From Singulisphaera sp. GP187 (GTDB lineage: Bacteria > Planctomycetota > Phycisphaerae > Phycisphaerales > SM1A02): a stretch of 5,751 nt of DNA. Below are positions 1-5,751 of the stretch, piece after piece. Location: positions 1-5,751 of the forward strand of contig CAMDEL010000111.1 of the NCBI GenBank assembly GCA_945896765.1. The letters are read 5' to 3'. Made by a program: the position numbers and the translations under genes. The number at the start of each line of letters is the position of its first letter. Position 1 is the first letter of the stretch. The notes beneath the pieces are model-generated. The model had not been told where the DNA came from. It ran no database searches and was given only the letters and a program-made list of their open reading frames with translations.

Positions 1-102
1 CGACCGACACGATCCGGATTTCGAAGTTTGATTACAAATTCCGTCGGCCGCCTGCGGAACTCGCCCGAGAGAACTTTCCAACGTCTGGGCACGCAAGCTG
101 TA

Positions 103-213
103 GCTCGACGGATCTGAAAAACGTTCGAGCGAGAATTTGATTCTCCAACGTGGGCAGCGGAATGATTTGAACCCCGGCGAGTTTGCAAGCCGAGCAAGTC
201 TGCGCAGCTCGGC
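103..213. repeat. Group of three inverted repeats (potential stem-loops)
   Basis: Three stems lie close together. The first pairs GCTCGACG (103-110) with CG-T-TCGAGC (122-130), eight pairs with one bulged T and an eleven-base loop. The second starts on the next base: GAGAAT (131-136) and ATTCTC (140-145) around a three-base loop. The third is a perfect seven-pair stem, GCCGAGC (189-195) with GCTCGGC (207-213). The pairing is read directly from the sequence. Whether it is transcribed or folds as RNA is inference; a chance origin is possible for the shorter stems. Confidence 0.4.
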
Positions 214-296
214 GCAGCATGTTTGAGTCCGGGGGCAAATCAGTCCGCTGCCAAAATCTGCACGAACCACTTTTGAGTCCATGCATGTTTGAGCCC
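166..296. repeat. Short interspersed TTTGARYCC repeats
   Basis: TTTGARYCC occurs at 166-174 (TTTGAACCC), 222-230, 272-280 (both TTTGAGTCC) and 288-296 (TTTGAGCCC). Two of the copies extend to a 14-base unit, GCATGTTTGAGYCC, at 217-230 and 283-296, differing at one base. The word recalls a tRNA T-loop (GTTCGAATCC) but lacks the invariant C, and no cloverleaf surrounds it. The function is unknown. Such density in 130 bases suggests a decayed repeat element or protein-binding sites. Confidence 0.4.
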
Positions 297-299
297 ACC

Positions 300-325
300 C
301 GCTTTGCTTCAAAAGCGACTTTTTT
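300..325 (+). terminator. Weak intrinsic-terminator-like hairpin
   Basis: CGCTTT (300-305) pairs perfectly with AAAGCG (312-317) across a six-base loop, and after AC comes a run of six T (320-325). This is the layout of a rho-independent terminator on the plus strand, but the stem has only six pairs, three of them A-T. It would end transcription coming from left of, or from within, the first 300 bases. No gene that it would serve is visible inside the window. Confidence 0.3.
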
Positions 326-517
326 ACTCCAGCAAGGCCATTTTTAAAAAATGTGGGCTTTCACTTGCACCGCGCCGCTTTGTAATTGACATTCATTGTG
401 TTAGAGAATCCAAGAGGCGCCCCGTTCAGCAGACGAGATTGCGCCAAGCGCTTACATCCGACCGCATTAAGGAACGGGGAAACCCCCTGACATTCTCGAA
501 CTCGTTGGGAGAGAGCC

Positions 518-582
518 GGCTAGGCGAGCAGTTCGGAGCCGGTTCTGACGAATGAATGGGCTAGGCGAGTTTTCTCGGAGCC
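518..582. repeat. Two copies of a hairpin-forming direct repeat
   Basis: GGCTAGGCGAG followed by TCGGAGCC occurs at 518-540 and again at 559-582, with start points 41 bases apart. Each copy folds on itself. GGCT pairs with AGCC at the outside, with unpaired AGG on one side and G on the other. Inside, copy 2 pairs CGAG (566-569) with CTCG (574-577) around TTTT, and copy 1 pairs CGA with TCG around GCAGT. The arms are kept and the loops differ, which is what one expects if the structure matters. The role is unknown. Confidence 0.5.
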
Positions 583-587
583 CCACC

Positions 588-694
588 ATTCGGAGATCGG
601 GAAGTAAGGGTTGGAGGATAGGAAAATGGACATTTAGGAGGTTAGGAAAAGGATTTGGAGGGTGGAACGGGATTGATGGGAAGGAAATGGAACA
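588..694. repeat. G/A-rich stretch with a degenerate 24-base repeat
   Basis: The top strand here is very rich in G and A and poor in C. Two neighbouring units begin GGAGGATAGGAAAA (613-626) and GGAGGTTAGGAAAA (637-650), 13 of 14 bases identical at a 24-base spacing. Further G/A runs follow to about 694 without a clear third copy. Translation gives glycine/arginine/tryptophan-rich sequence on one strand and proline/phenylalanine-rich sequence on the other, typical of composition-driven open frames and not of a gene. Confidence 0.4.
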
Positions 695-736
695 CGGTGC
701 GCGTGACGGCACCAAATGGATTGGGGATTACGGCTC

Positions 737-770
737 AAGGCCCTGCGATTGCGGGGCTTTGTGCTTTTTT
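737..770 (+). terminator. Intrinsic terminator candidate
   Basis: AAGGCCCTGC (737-746) pairs with GCGGGGCTTT (751-760) around the four-base loop GATT, giving ten pairs of which two are G-U. T-rich sequence follows, with a run of six T at 765-770. This is the form of a plus-strand rho-independent terminator; on the minus strand no T-run follows the stem. It would insulate the operon that starts at 1103 from transcription entering from the left. No protein gene directly upstream explains it, which raises the possibility of a non-coding transcript ending here. Confidence 0.55.
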
Positions 771-1102
771 AATGGCTTTTACTATTATCGATATCTTTTC
801 GACGAAGATAGGCGAATAAAAACGATCTTGCCTCGTTTGTGGTCGATATATAGCCAAACTTCTGCGAAATTCGATCACCCTTCCCAATTGTCGACATAAA
901 TTAGAGTGCTTATCAATCATTTTCGCCAAAAATCGATTAAAATACGTAAAAAGACATTAAACTTCGCTGAAAATAAATTTGGAAGCATGGCTCGTCATCT
1001 GCAACATATCGCAGACAAATGCCGAATCGCCATTTCAATCCTGATCTTGTTTTTCTTCCAATAAAAATCCAATCGCTCCTCAGCGTACTCTTCGACTTCG
1101 CT
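771..1102 (+). promoter_or_regulatory. AT-rich leader and probable promoter region of the efflux operon
   Basis: Between the terminator candidate and the first gene lie 332 bases without a supportable gene, clearly richer in A and T than the flanking DNA, especially at 771-985. This is where the operon promoter is expected. I see no convincing -35/-10 pair. TAAAAT at 938-943 resembles a -10 box but has no -35 match at normal spacing; TTGCCT at 828-833 with TATAGC at 849-854 has a short 15-base spacer. A dyad TATCTT (792-797) / AAGATA (805-810) could be an operator. Both suggestions are inference. Confidence 0.3.
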
Positions 1103-2887
1103 ATGTCTCGCCACATCAATTCAATCCTGGCCTGCGCAATTTTTGCACTGCTGGCGCTCATTCCGATCGCCTGCCAAGAGAAGGAGTTTCATGTAATCGA
1201 TATCAACGCAGAAGAGCGCCTGCGCACGGCAAGTGAATCCATCAGCGAACCATCAAGCGTTCCCACGATAAGTAAATCCGAATCGAATTATCAAGGTCAG
1301 AACTTCACACCTGATTACCCAGGGCTGAATGAGCCACCGACCGTGAATCCAAAGCCGGAGGATCTGAAGTATCAGGCTCGTCCTCGCGCGGTGCTCGATG
1401 TCGACAAAGTCATCGCCGATGTGACGAAAGCATACGCTCCACCGACAAACGCAGAGCACTTCAATCTTGCCAAGAGCGTGCAATTCGCTATCAAGAAAAG
1501 TTTGGAATATCGCGTCGCAGAAGAAACATATTTATTACTTGCGCTTGACTTGCTTATTCAGCAGCACATCTGGAGCCCGCGAATCTTTAATACCGTTTCT
1601 CCACAATTTCAAGGCGTCTCGCTGAACGGAACACAATCAACGGCACTTCAGTTGGTGAACGATCTGAATGTGAGTCAAAAACTTCCGTATGGAGGTCAAG
1701 TCAGCGCAAACATTCTCGCCCAAGCATCAAACGAACTGAGTAAAGCGGTTCAAACGGGCCAAGCAAGTTCTTTGGATATTGCACTTTCTTTGGACATCCC
1801 CCTGCTTCGCGGTGCGGGCTTGATCGCGCAAGAAGGTTTGATTCAAGCGAAGCGAAATTTGGTTTATGGCGCCCGCGCATTCGAAGAGTTCCGCCGCCGC
1901 TTTTATGTCGCAATTTTCAGTGATTTTCATGCATTGGTGGTTGAGCAACAAGTCATCTCGAACACACGAAATCAAATCAATGGGCTGCGATCAATTGTCG
2001 ACCGCGAAGACGCATTAGTGTCCAGCGGTCGGCAAGTTGCCTTTCAAGCTGACTTAGCAAAACAGCGCGCCCTCTTCGTCATTGATCGACTTGCCTCTCT
2101 TGAAGAAACCTACAAACTGGCTGTCGATCGTTTCAAGTTGCGAATCGGATATCAGACCGACGCGCCAGTTGTCATCGATACCGAAATGCTCGATCTCGAT
2201 CCGCCGATCATCAACAATGAACGATCGATTGCCAATGCATTCGAGTGGCGCCTCGACTTGCAAAATACGCGCGACTTGGTCGCAGATGCACGGCGTCAAG
2301 TTGACAACGCGCGCAATTTGGTTCTTGCAGGTGCAGATATCTTTGCGACTGCGTCACTATTAAAGAACCCAGATTTTTTCAACGGTATTCAGCTCGACGA
2401 TTCGTTTGGCAATTACACAATTGGAATCGCGATCGATCTTCCGCTCGATCGCACGATCGAAGAAGTGAATGTCCGCAAAGCACAAGTGATTCTCGAACAG
2501 AATGATCGGCGATTTGTTTTTGCAAAGAACACTGCCGCGGTCGAAGTTCGACAAGCAATCAGACGTATCGATCGCGCGCTGTACACCCTTTCGTTGCAGG
2601 ATAAAAATATTGATATCGCCCGTAATCGTCAGGGCAGTATTGATGCTGCGCCAGATCGTGCGACTCCCCGCGATCGCACGGAAGCAGTTGACGCTCTTAA
2701 TTCTGCGGAAAATGAAAAGGCTCGGGCTCTTCGCGAGGTTCAGATCGCAATATTGGAATATTTGCGGCAAACCGGCCAATTGCGAGTCTCTGATGATGGG
2801 GAAATTATCGCTCCAGATGGCATGGAGGTCCGATATAGACGCGGATCTGGAATTCTTGCACAACCAGTAGGGATTCCATCGGTCTGA
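1103..2887 (+). CDS. TolC-family outer-membrane efflux lipoprotein
   Basis: The product is the outer-membrane channel of a tripartite export system; proteins of this family form trimers that carry substrate from the periplasmic adaptor to the outside. The ATG at 1103 (594 residues) is preferred over the in-frame ATG at 1019, because it places a positively charged start and hydrophobic core directly before a lipobox-like IPIAC with Cys24, so a lipoprotein as in OprM is likely. Proline at the -3 position is atypical. Residues about 25-118 are a polar, proline-rich linker. The two outer-membrane efflux repeats follow from about residue 119, with equivalent motifs DIPLLRGAG (231-239) and DLPLDR (445-450) and long heptad-like helices after each. 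Typical TolC proteins have about 430-490 residues, so this one is long, mainly through the N-terminal linker. No Shine-Dalgarno site is evident. It stops 18 bases before the adaptor gene. The substrate cannot be deduced. Confidence 0.88.
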   Translation: MSRHINSILACAIFALLALIPIACQEKEFHVIDINAEERLRTASESISEPSSVPTISKSESNYQGQNFTPDYPGLNEPPTVNPKPEDLKYQARPRAVLDVDKVIADVTKAYAPPTNAEHFNLAKSVQFAIKKSLEYRVAEETYLLLALDLLIQQHIWSPRIFNTVSPQFQGVSLNGTQSTALQLVNDLNVSQKLPYGGQVSANILAQASNELSKAVQTGQASSLDIALSLDIPLLRGAGLIAQEGLIQAKRNLVYGARAFEEFRRRFYVAIFSDFHALVVEQQVISNTRNQINGLRSIVDREDALVSSGRQVAFQADLAKQRALFVIDRLASLEETYKLAVDRFKLRIGYQTDAPVVIDTEMLDLDPPIINNERSIANAFEWRLDLQNTRDLVADARRQVDNARNLVLAGADIFATASLLKNPDFFNGIQLDDSFGNYTIGIAIDLPLDRTIEEVNVRKAQVILEQNDRRFVFAKNTAAVEVRQAIRRIDRALYTLSLQDKNIDIARNRQGSIDAAPDRATPRDRTEAVDALNSAENEKARALREVQIAILEYLRQTGQLRVSDDGEIIAPDGMEVRYRRGSGILAQPVGIPSV

Positions 2888-2905
2888 AGCTATAGGCTTT
2901 CACAT

Positions 2906-4633
2906 ATGTCCAATGAAATCGAACAACCTCCAGAAGGATCGGTTGGCGAAGTTGCCAGCGGCGATGGTTCTGTGGACGTTCCATTGGAGAATCCAACGAA
3001 GGCGCGACAGAGTCGACGAGCGATCTTCATTTCGTTCGCCGTCGTGATCGCAGCAATCGCAACTTGGATGTTGATCCCCAAGTCAAGCCGACGCGCAACA
3101 GAAGTTGTCAGCGGAAATTTTAATGGTCTTGAATTGCACGCGGTGGATCGAATGGATTTCGACATGATCATTCCCGTCTCGGGAGAACTCGCCGCGCTTC
3201 GTCAAGTTGAAGTTCGCAATTTGCTCGAAGGGCGTTCAGTGATCACCGAGCTTGTTGCAGAAGGCCGACGTGTTCAGAAGGGCGATGTCTTGGTGAAGTT
3301 TGCCAGCGAAGAATCCACAGACAAAATTAAGGACATGCAAGACAAGCTGAAGACCGCTCAGGCAGAAGCTGTCGCAAATGAGCAGGCACTTGCAATCAAA
3401 CAGAATGAACGTTTAAGTGAAATTGAAAAAGCAGAATTGCAGGTGAAGTTGAGTCAGTTGGCGCTCGAAGGATGGACAAACGGAGAACTTGTCTCGAAGC
3501 GCCAACTCTTGGCGACTGCAGTCGAAGCAGCGACAATTGATGCGGATCGCCAACGCAAACGATTTGGCGAATCGGAATCACTTGTCGCGAAGGGATTCAT
3601 CAGCCGCGACGAATACGAGAAGGATCGCATCGCCCTCATTCAAGCGGATGCGAAGGTCAAGCAATCTGCGCTGGATATTGAGGTGTACGAAAAATTCCAG
3701 CGGCCACAAGATGAAGCGAAAAAGATTTCTGATGTCGAGCAGGCTCTCGCTGAACGAAAGCGAACCGAACAGAAAAAGAATTCAGAGATCGTCAAAGCGC
3801 AATCTGATTTAGAGAGTTCGCAATTCAGATCGAAGACAGCGCTTGAGCGATTGGCCCAAGGTCAACGACAACTTGAAAACACCACAATCATTTCTCCCAC
3901 CGACGGCCTTGTTGTTTATGCAAGCAGTTTGGAATCTGGTGGTTGGGGTCGTGGTGGTGATGCACCACCTCCCGCAATTGGGACAGAGTTGAAGCCAAAT
4001 GAATTAGTGATGATCATCCCAGATGTCTCGCAGATGGTTGCGTATTTGAAAGTGAGCGAAGCACTCTCTGGTCGGATTAAGCCAGATCAGGAAGTGACCA
4101 TTTTTAGTGATGCAAGTCCAACCGTTCCAATCCGCGGGAATGTTATGAATGTCAGCGTGCTCGCAGAGAGTGGTGGTTGGCGTGATCCAAATCGTCGCGA
4201 TTACAAAGTGCGCGTTCTGCTCGATGATGTCGAGTCTCTTGGTCTCAAGCCCAGCATGCGATGCAAGGCGTCGATTCTTCTTGGGCGAGCAACTGATGTG
4301 CTGAGTATTCCTGTGCAAGCTGTCTTTCGCCAAGGCATCGCAAGCTTTGTCTATGTGCCAGACAGCGAAGGCTTCAGTCAGCGCCAAGTCACGTTGGGAA
4401 GATCAAGCGAAATGGATGTCGAAGTTATGACCGGCCTCGAAGAAGGCGATCAAGTTTTGCTACGCGAGCCAACTGCCGAAGAAGTCGTTTCTCGTTTGCC
4501 TTCGGAAGTGACGAATCCGAAGGAACAAGACCCAACGAAAACCAGTGGAGCACCCAGAATCAAGCCAGCTGGCGAATCGAATCAAACGCAGGCGGTCCCA
4601 CCCATCGCGAACCCACCAGTCACTGGTTCATAA
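2906..4633 (+). CDS. HlyD/RND-type periplasmic adaptor (membrane fusion protein)
   Basis: The product would bridge an inner-membrane pump and the TolC channel encoded just upstream. At 575 residues it is longer than most adaptors (roughly 350-450). In order: an acidic cytoplasmic tail (1-37); one transmembrane helix at about 39-57; the first half of the biotinyl-lipoyl domain from about 89, ending in the classic KGDVLVKF (125-132); a long charged helical hairpin (about 138-320) with the turn-like LVAKGFISRDEY at 226-237; the second lipoyl half TTIISPTDGLVVY (326-338); beta-barrel and membrane-proximal domains to about 515; and a Pro/Thr-rich tail of about 50 residues. A break, GWTNGELVSKRQ (189-200), interrupts the first helix. 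The layout resembles planctomycete adaptors as I remember them. The ATG at 2906 has only a weak AGG upstream, so translational coupling to the TolC gene is plausible. Whether the partner pump is RND, ABC or other is not decidable here. Confidence 0.9.
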   Translation: MSNEIEQPPEGSVGEVASGDGSVDVPLENPTKARQSRRAIFISFAVVIAAIATWMLIPKSSRRATEVVSGNFNGLELHAVDRMDFDMIIPVSGELAALRQVEVRNLLEGRSVITELVAEGRRVQKGDVLVKFASEESTDKIKDMQDKLKTAQAEAVANEQALAIKQNERLSEIEKAELQVKLSQLALEGWTNGELVSKRQLLATAVEAATIDADRQRKRFGESESLVAKGFISRDEYEKDRIALIQADAKVKQSALDIEVYEKFQRPQDEAKKISDVEQALAERKRTEQKKNSEIVKAQSDLESSQFRSKTALERLAQGQRQLENTTIISPTDGLVVYASSLESGGWGRGGDAPPPAIGTELKPNELVMIIPDVSQMVAYLKVSEALSGRIKPDQEVTIFSDASPTVPIRGNVMNVSVLAESGGWRDPNRRDYKVRVLLDDVESLGLKPSMRCKASILLGRATDVLSIPVQAVFRQGIASFVYVPDSEGFSQRQVTLGRSSEMDVEVMTGLEEGDQVLLREPTAEEVVSRLPSEVTNPKEQDPTKTSGAPRIKPAGESNQTQAVPPIANPPVTGS

Positions 4634-4678
4634 TCCTTTCATTTGTCGCCTTCAGTCATTCGTGGGATACTTGCAAGC

Positions 4679-5458
4679 ATGTTGCGAGTCGCACTTTTTC
4701 TTTGTGTTCTTACAGGGATTTCAGTTGTTGCCTTGCGCGCTGATGATGCCACGGCGAAGCCGCGAATCTTGGTATTCACAAAGACAGCAACATTTCGTCA
4801 CGATTCAATTCCAGATGGAATCAAATGTGTGCGCGAAGTTATGGCTCAGGATGCTGATGTCGATCAAACCGAAGACAGCGCGCTCTTCACAAAGGATAAC
4901 CTCGCGAAATATCGAGCTATTGTTTTTCTTTCAACCACAGGCGATGTGTTGAATGATGAACAACAGGCAGCCTTTCAAGAATTCATCGAATCTGGCGGCG
5001 GCTTCGCGGGTATCCACGCGGCAAGTGATACCGAGCATGATTGGGCTTGGTATGACGAAATGATTGGCGCGCATTTCGCTGGGCATCCAGCGATTCAACA
5101 AGCAACCGTGATCGTCGAAGATCGCACGCACCCTTCAACCGACATGTTGCCAGAGAAGTGGCAACGCACCGACGAGTGGTATCGATTCAAACGAAACCCG
5201 CGCAAGGTTGATGGCATTCATGTGCTCGCACGATTGGACGAATCGACATTCGAAGGTGGCGGCATGGATGGAGATCATCCTTGCATGTGGTGGCGTAACA
5301 TGAAAACTGGACGATGTTGGTACACCGCAGGGGGTCACACAAAAGAATCTTTTGCAGATCCACTCTTTCGTGACCACATAAAACAAGGCATTCTTTGGGC
5401 CGCGAAATTAGAAAAATCAGTCAAGCCGGCGGCAATTCAAAGCAAGACCGTTCAGTAA
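4679..5458 (+). CDS. Secreted ThuA-like domain protein
   Basis: ThuA-like proteins have a class I glutamine-amidotransferase-like fold and are linked to sugar metabolism, originally trehalose use in rhizobia; the reaction of this protein is unknown. The family is recognised from FTKTATFRHDSIP (33-45), the glycine-rich GGGFAGIHAASD (106-117), HFAGHP (132-137), DEWYRF (165-170), MWWRNM (203-208) and YTAGGHTKESF (215-225), in the usual order. The domain looks complete at 259 residues. The ATG at 4679 is chosen because it starts a good signal peptide: a short charged end, a hydrophobic core to about residue 18, and probable cleavage after ALRA (18-21), so the protein is exported to the periplasm or beyond. 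An in-frame TTG at 4643 would add 12 residues before it and is less likely. It lies 45 bases after the adaptor gene and 18 bases before the next gene. The ThuA assignment is firm; the role beside an exporter is not. Confidence 0.9.
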   Translation: MLRVALFLCVLTGISVVALRADDATAKPRILVFTKTATFRHDSIPDGIKCVREVMAQDADVDQTEDSALFTKDNLAKYRAIVFLSTTGDVLNDEQQAAFQEFIESGGGFAGIHAASDTEHDWAWYDEMIGAHFAGHPAIQQATVIVEDRTHPSTDMLPEKWQRTDEWYRFKRNPRKVDGIHVLARLDESTFEGGGMDGDHPCMWWRNMKTGRCWYTAGGHTKESFADPLFRDHIKQGILWAAKLEKSVKPAAIQSKTVQ

Positions 5459-5466
5459 TAAATTCT

Positions 5467-5470
5467 GGAG
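5467..5470 (+). promoter_or_regulatory. Shine-Dalgarno site of the downstream membrane-protein gene
   Basis: GGAG lies six bases before the ATG at 5477, within the 18-base gap after the ThuA-like gene. It is the only clear Shine-Dalgarno site in the operon and fixes the start of the truncated last gene. Confidence 0.7.
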
Positions 5471-5476
5471 AACACA

Positions 5477-5751
5477 ATGGAATATTCATTCACAAATGTC
5501 TGGGGTCAAAGTTGGGCGATGTACAAAAAGTCTTGGCTGATGCTGACTGCTGGGGTCGCAATTTATTTAGTCGCAAACATTCCAACTCAAATCAGCAATC
5601 TTGCGCAGAACGGTCTGCTCTTTGGCCAGCAGAAAAATCCGGACCAGCCGGCATGGGCGGCAATTTCTGGAGGGATTGGATGTTTCATATTGATCTATTC
5701 GATCTTTGTTCTTCTTCCCCTCCTCGCAGGACTGATTTGGATGGGCTTACG
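5477..5751 (+). CDS. Integral membrane protein, N-terminal part (cut by window end)
   Basis: An open frame runs from the ATG at 5477 to the window edge without a stop, giving 91 whole codons. A good Shine-Dalgarno site and an 18-base gap after the ThuA-like gene support it as a real, co-transcribed gene. The product starts MEYSFTNVWGQSWAMYKKSW, an amphipathic, Trp-rich segment, followed by a hydrophobic helix at about 20-35, a polar Gln/Asn-rich loop at about 36-57 and a long hydrophobic segment at about 61-90. This start resembles multi-pass membrane proteins in which an N-terminal helix precedes a repeated membrane domain, but I do not recognise the family. It does not look like the beginning of an RND pump, an ABC ATPase or a MacB-type permease, so it is probably not the missing motor. 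The C-terminal part is outside the window. Confidence 0.75.
   Translation, partial: MEYSFTNVWGQSWAMYKKSWLMLTAGVAIYLVANIPTQISNLAQNGLLFGQQKNPDQPAWAAISGGIGCFILIYSIFVLLPLLAGLIWMGL

Larger units (their letters stand above)
1..770. other. Gene-free upstream stretch with many inverted and direct repeats
   Basis: I find no protein gene I can support here. The open frames are short, overlap on both strands and translate to arginine-, serine- or proline-rich sequence with no recognisable domain. A frame open from the left edge to a stop at 138-140 could be the tail of an upstream gene, but it cannot be told from chance; another plus frame stops at 29-31. No tRNA, rRNA, RNase P RNA, SRP RNA or tmRNA consensus was recognised. 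What the stretch does hold is structure: stems at 103-130, 131-145 and 189-213, TTTGARYCC repeats, terminator-like hairpins at 300-325 and 737-770, two related hairpins at 518-582, a G/A-rich segment around 588-694, a small stem at 696-713 (GGTGC/GCACC), and a 15-base palindrome at 339-353. It may be intergenic debris, a structured RNA, or the edge of a repeat family. Confidence 0.5.

Noticed and set aside
3..140. Open frame from the left edge, possible C-terminus of an upstream gene on the plus strand
   Set aside because: Only 45 residues, no recognisable domain, and other frames are equally possible, including one stopping at 29-31. It overlaps strong inverted repeats. It cannot be told from chance.
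161..296. tRNA or tmRNA 3' ends suggested by TTTGARYCC words
   Set aside because: The conserved C of the T-loop is missing, no acceptor or anticodon stems can be formed around the words, and no CCA end follows.
32..298. Minus-strand open frame of 88 codons
   Set aside because: Cys/Arg/Ser-rich translation without a domain, lying across the repeats and stems of this region. No Shine-Dalgarno site was seen.
339..353. Palindrome CATTTTTAAAAAATG
   Set aside because: Perfect but made almost only of A and T, with one central base, so it cannot form a hairpin and is likely to occur by chance.
386..409. TTGACA followed by GAGAAT, promoter-like
   Set aside because: A perfect -35 word at 386-391, but the nearest -10-like word is only 12 bases away, too short for a sigma-70 promoter, and nothing suitable is found at 16-18 bases.
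552..899. Plus-strand open frame of 115 codons
   Set aside because: Its sequence is driven by the G/A-rich tract and by the AT-rich leader, and it runs straight through the terminator candidate at 737-770. Composition changes abruptly inside it, which a real gene would not show.
1019..1102. Longer start for the TolC-type gene at the upstream ATG
   Set aside because: The extra 28 residues would bury the lipoprotein signal peptide inside the protein. The ATG at 1103 places it at the N-terminus.
4643..4678. TTG start for the ThuA-like gene
   Set aside because: A rare start codon without a good ribosome-binding site, and the ATG at 4679 gives a normal-length signal peptide.

Overview
The window is most likely chromosomal DNA of a Gram-negative bacterium, and the gene content points to a planctomycete (Planctomycetota). 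This is inferred from three things. The TolC-type and HlyD-type proteins resemble, as I remember them, the long planctomycete versions of these families, for example the 'KGFIS...' turn and 'DRIAL' helix in the adaptor. A secreted ThuA-like protein is present, a family very common in that phylum. Most genes also lack clear Shine-Dalgarno sites. No database search supports the assignment.

Layout: positions 1-1102 contain no protein gene I can support. This stretch holds several inverted repeats, short direct repeats, a G/A-rich stretch and two terminator-like hairpins (about 300-325 and 737-770), then an AT-rich leader. From 1103 to the right edge there are four closely spaced plus-strand genes that look like one operon: a TolC-family outer-membrane efflux lipoprotein (1103-2887), an inner-membrane-anchored HlyD/RND-type periplasmic adaptor (2906-4633), a secreted ThuA-like protein (4679-5458), and the start of a multi-pass membrane protein cut by the window end (5477 onward).

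The first two genes would form the outer-membrane and periplasmic parts of a tripartite export machine. The inner-membrane pump (RND, ABC or MFS) is not in the window. It may lie downstream or be encoded elsewhere. The ThuA-like protein belongs to a family tied to sugar metabolism, and its link to the exporter is unknown. The final membrane protein is not recognised.

I see no convincing new system. The least explained part is the structured, apparently non-coding stretch before the operon, especially two copies of a hairpin repeat at 518-582 followed by a strong terminator-like stem at 737-770. Together these could belong to an unannotated RNA or a decayed repeat region.
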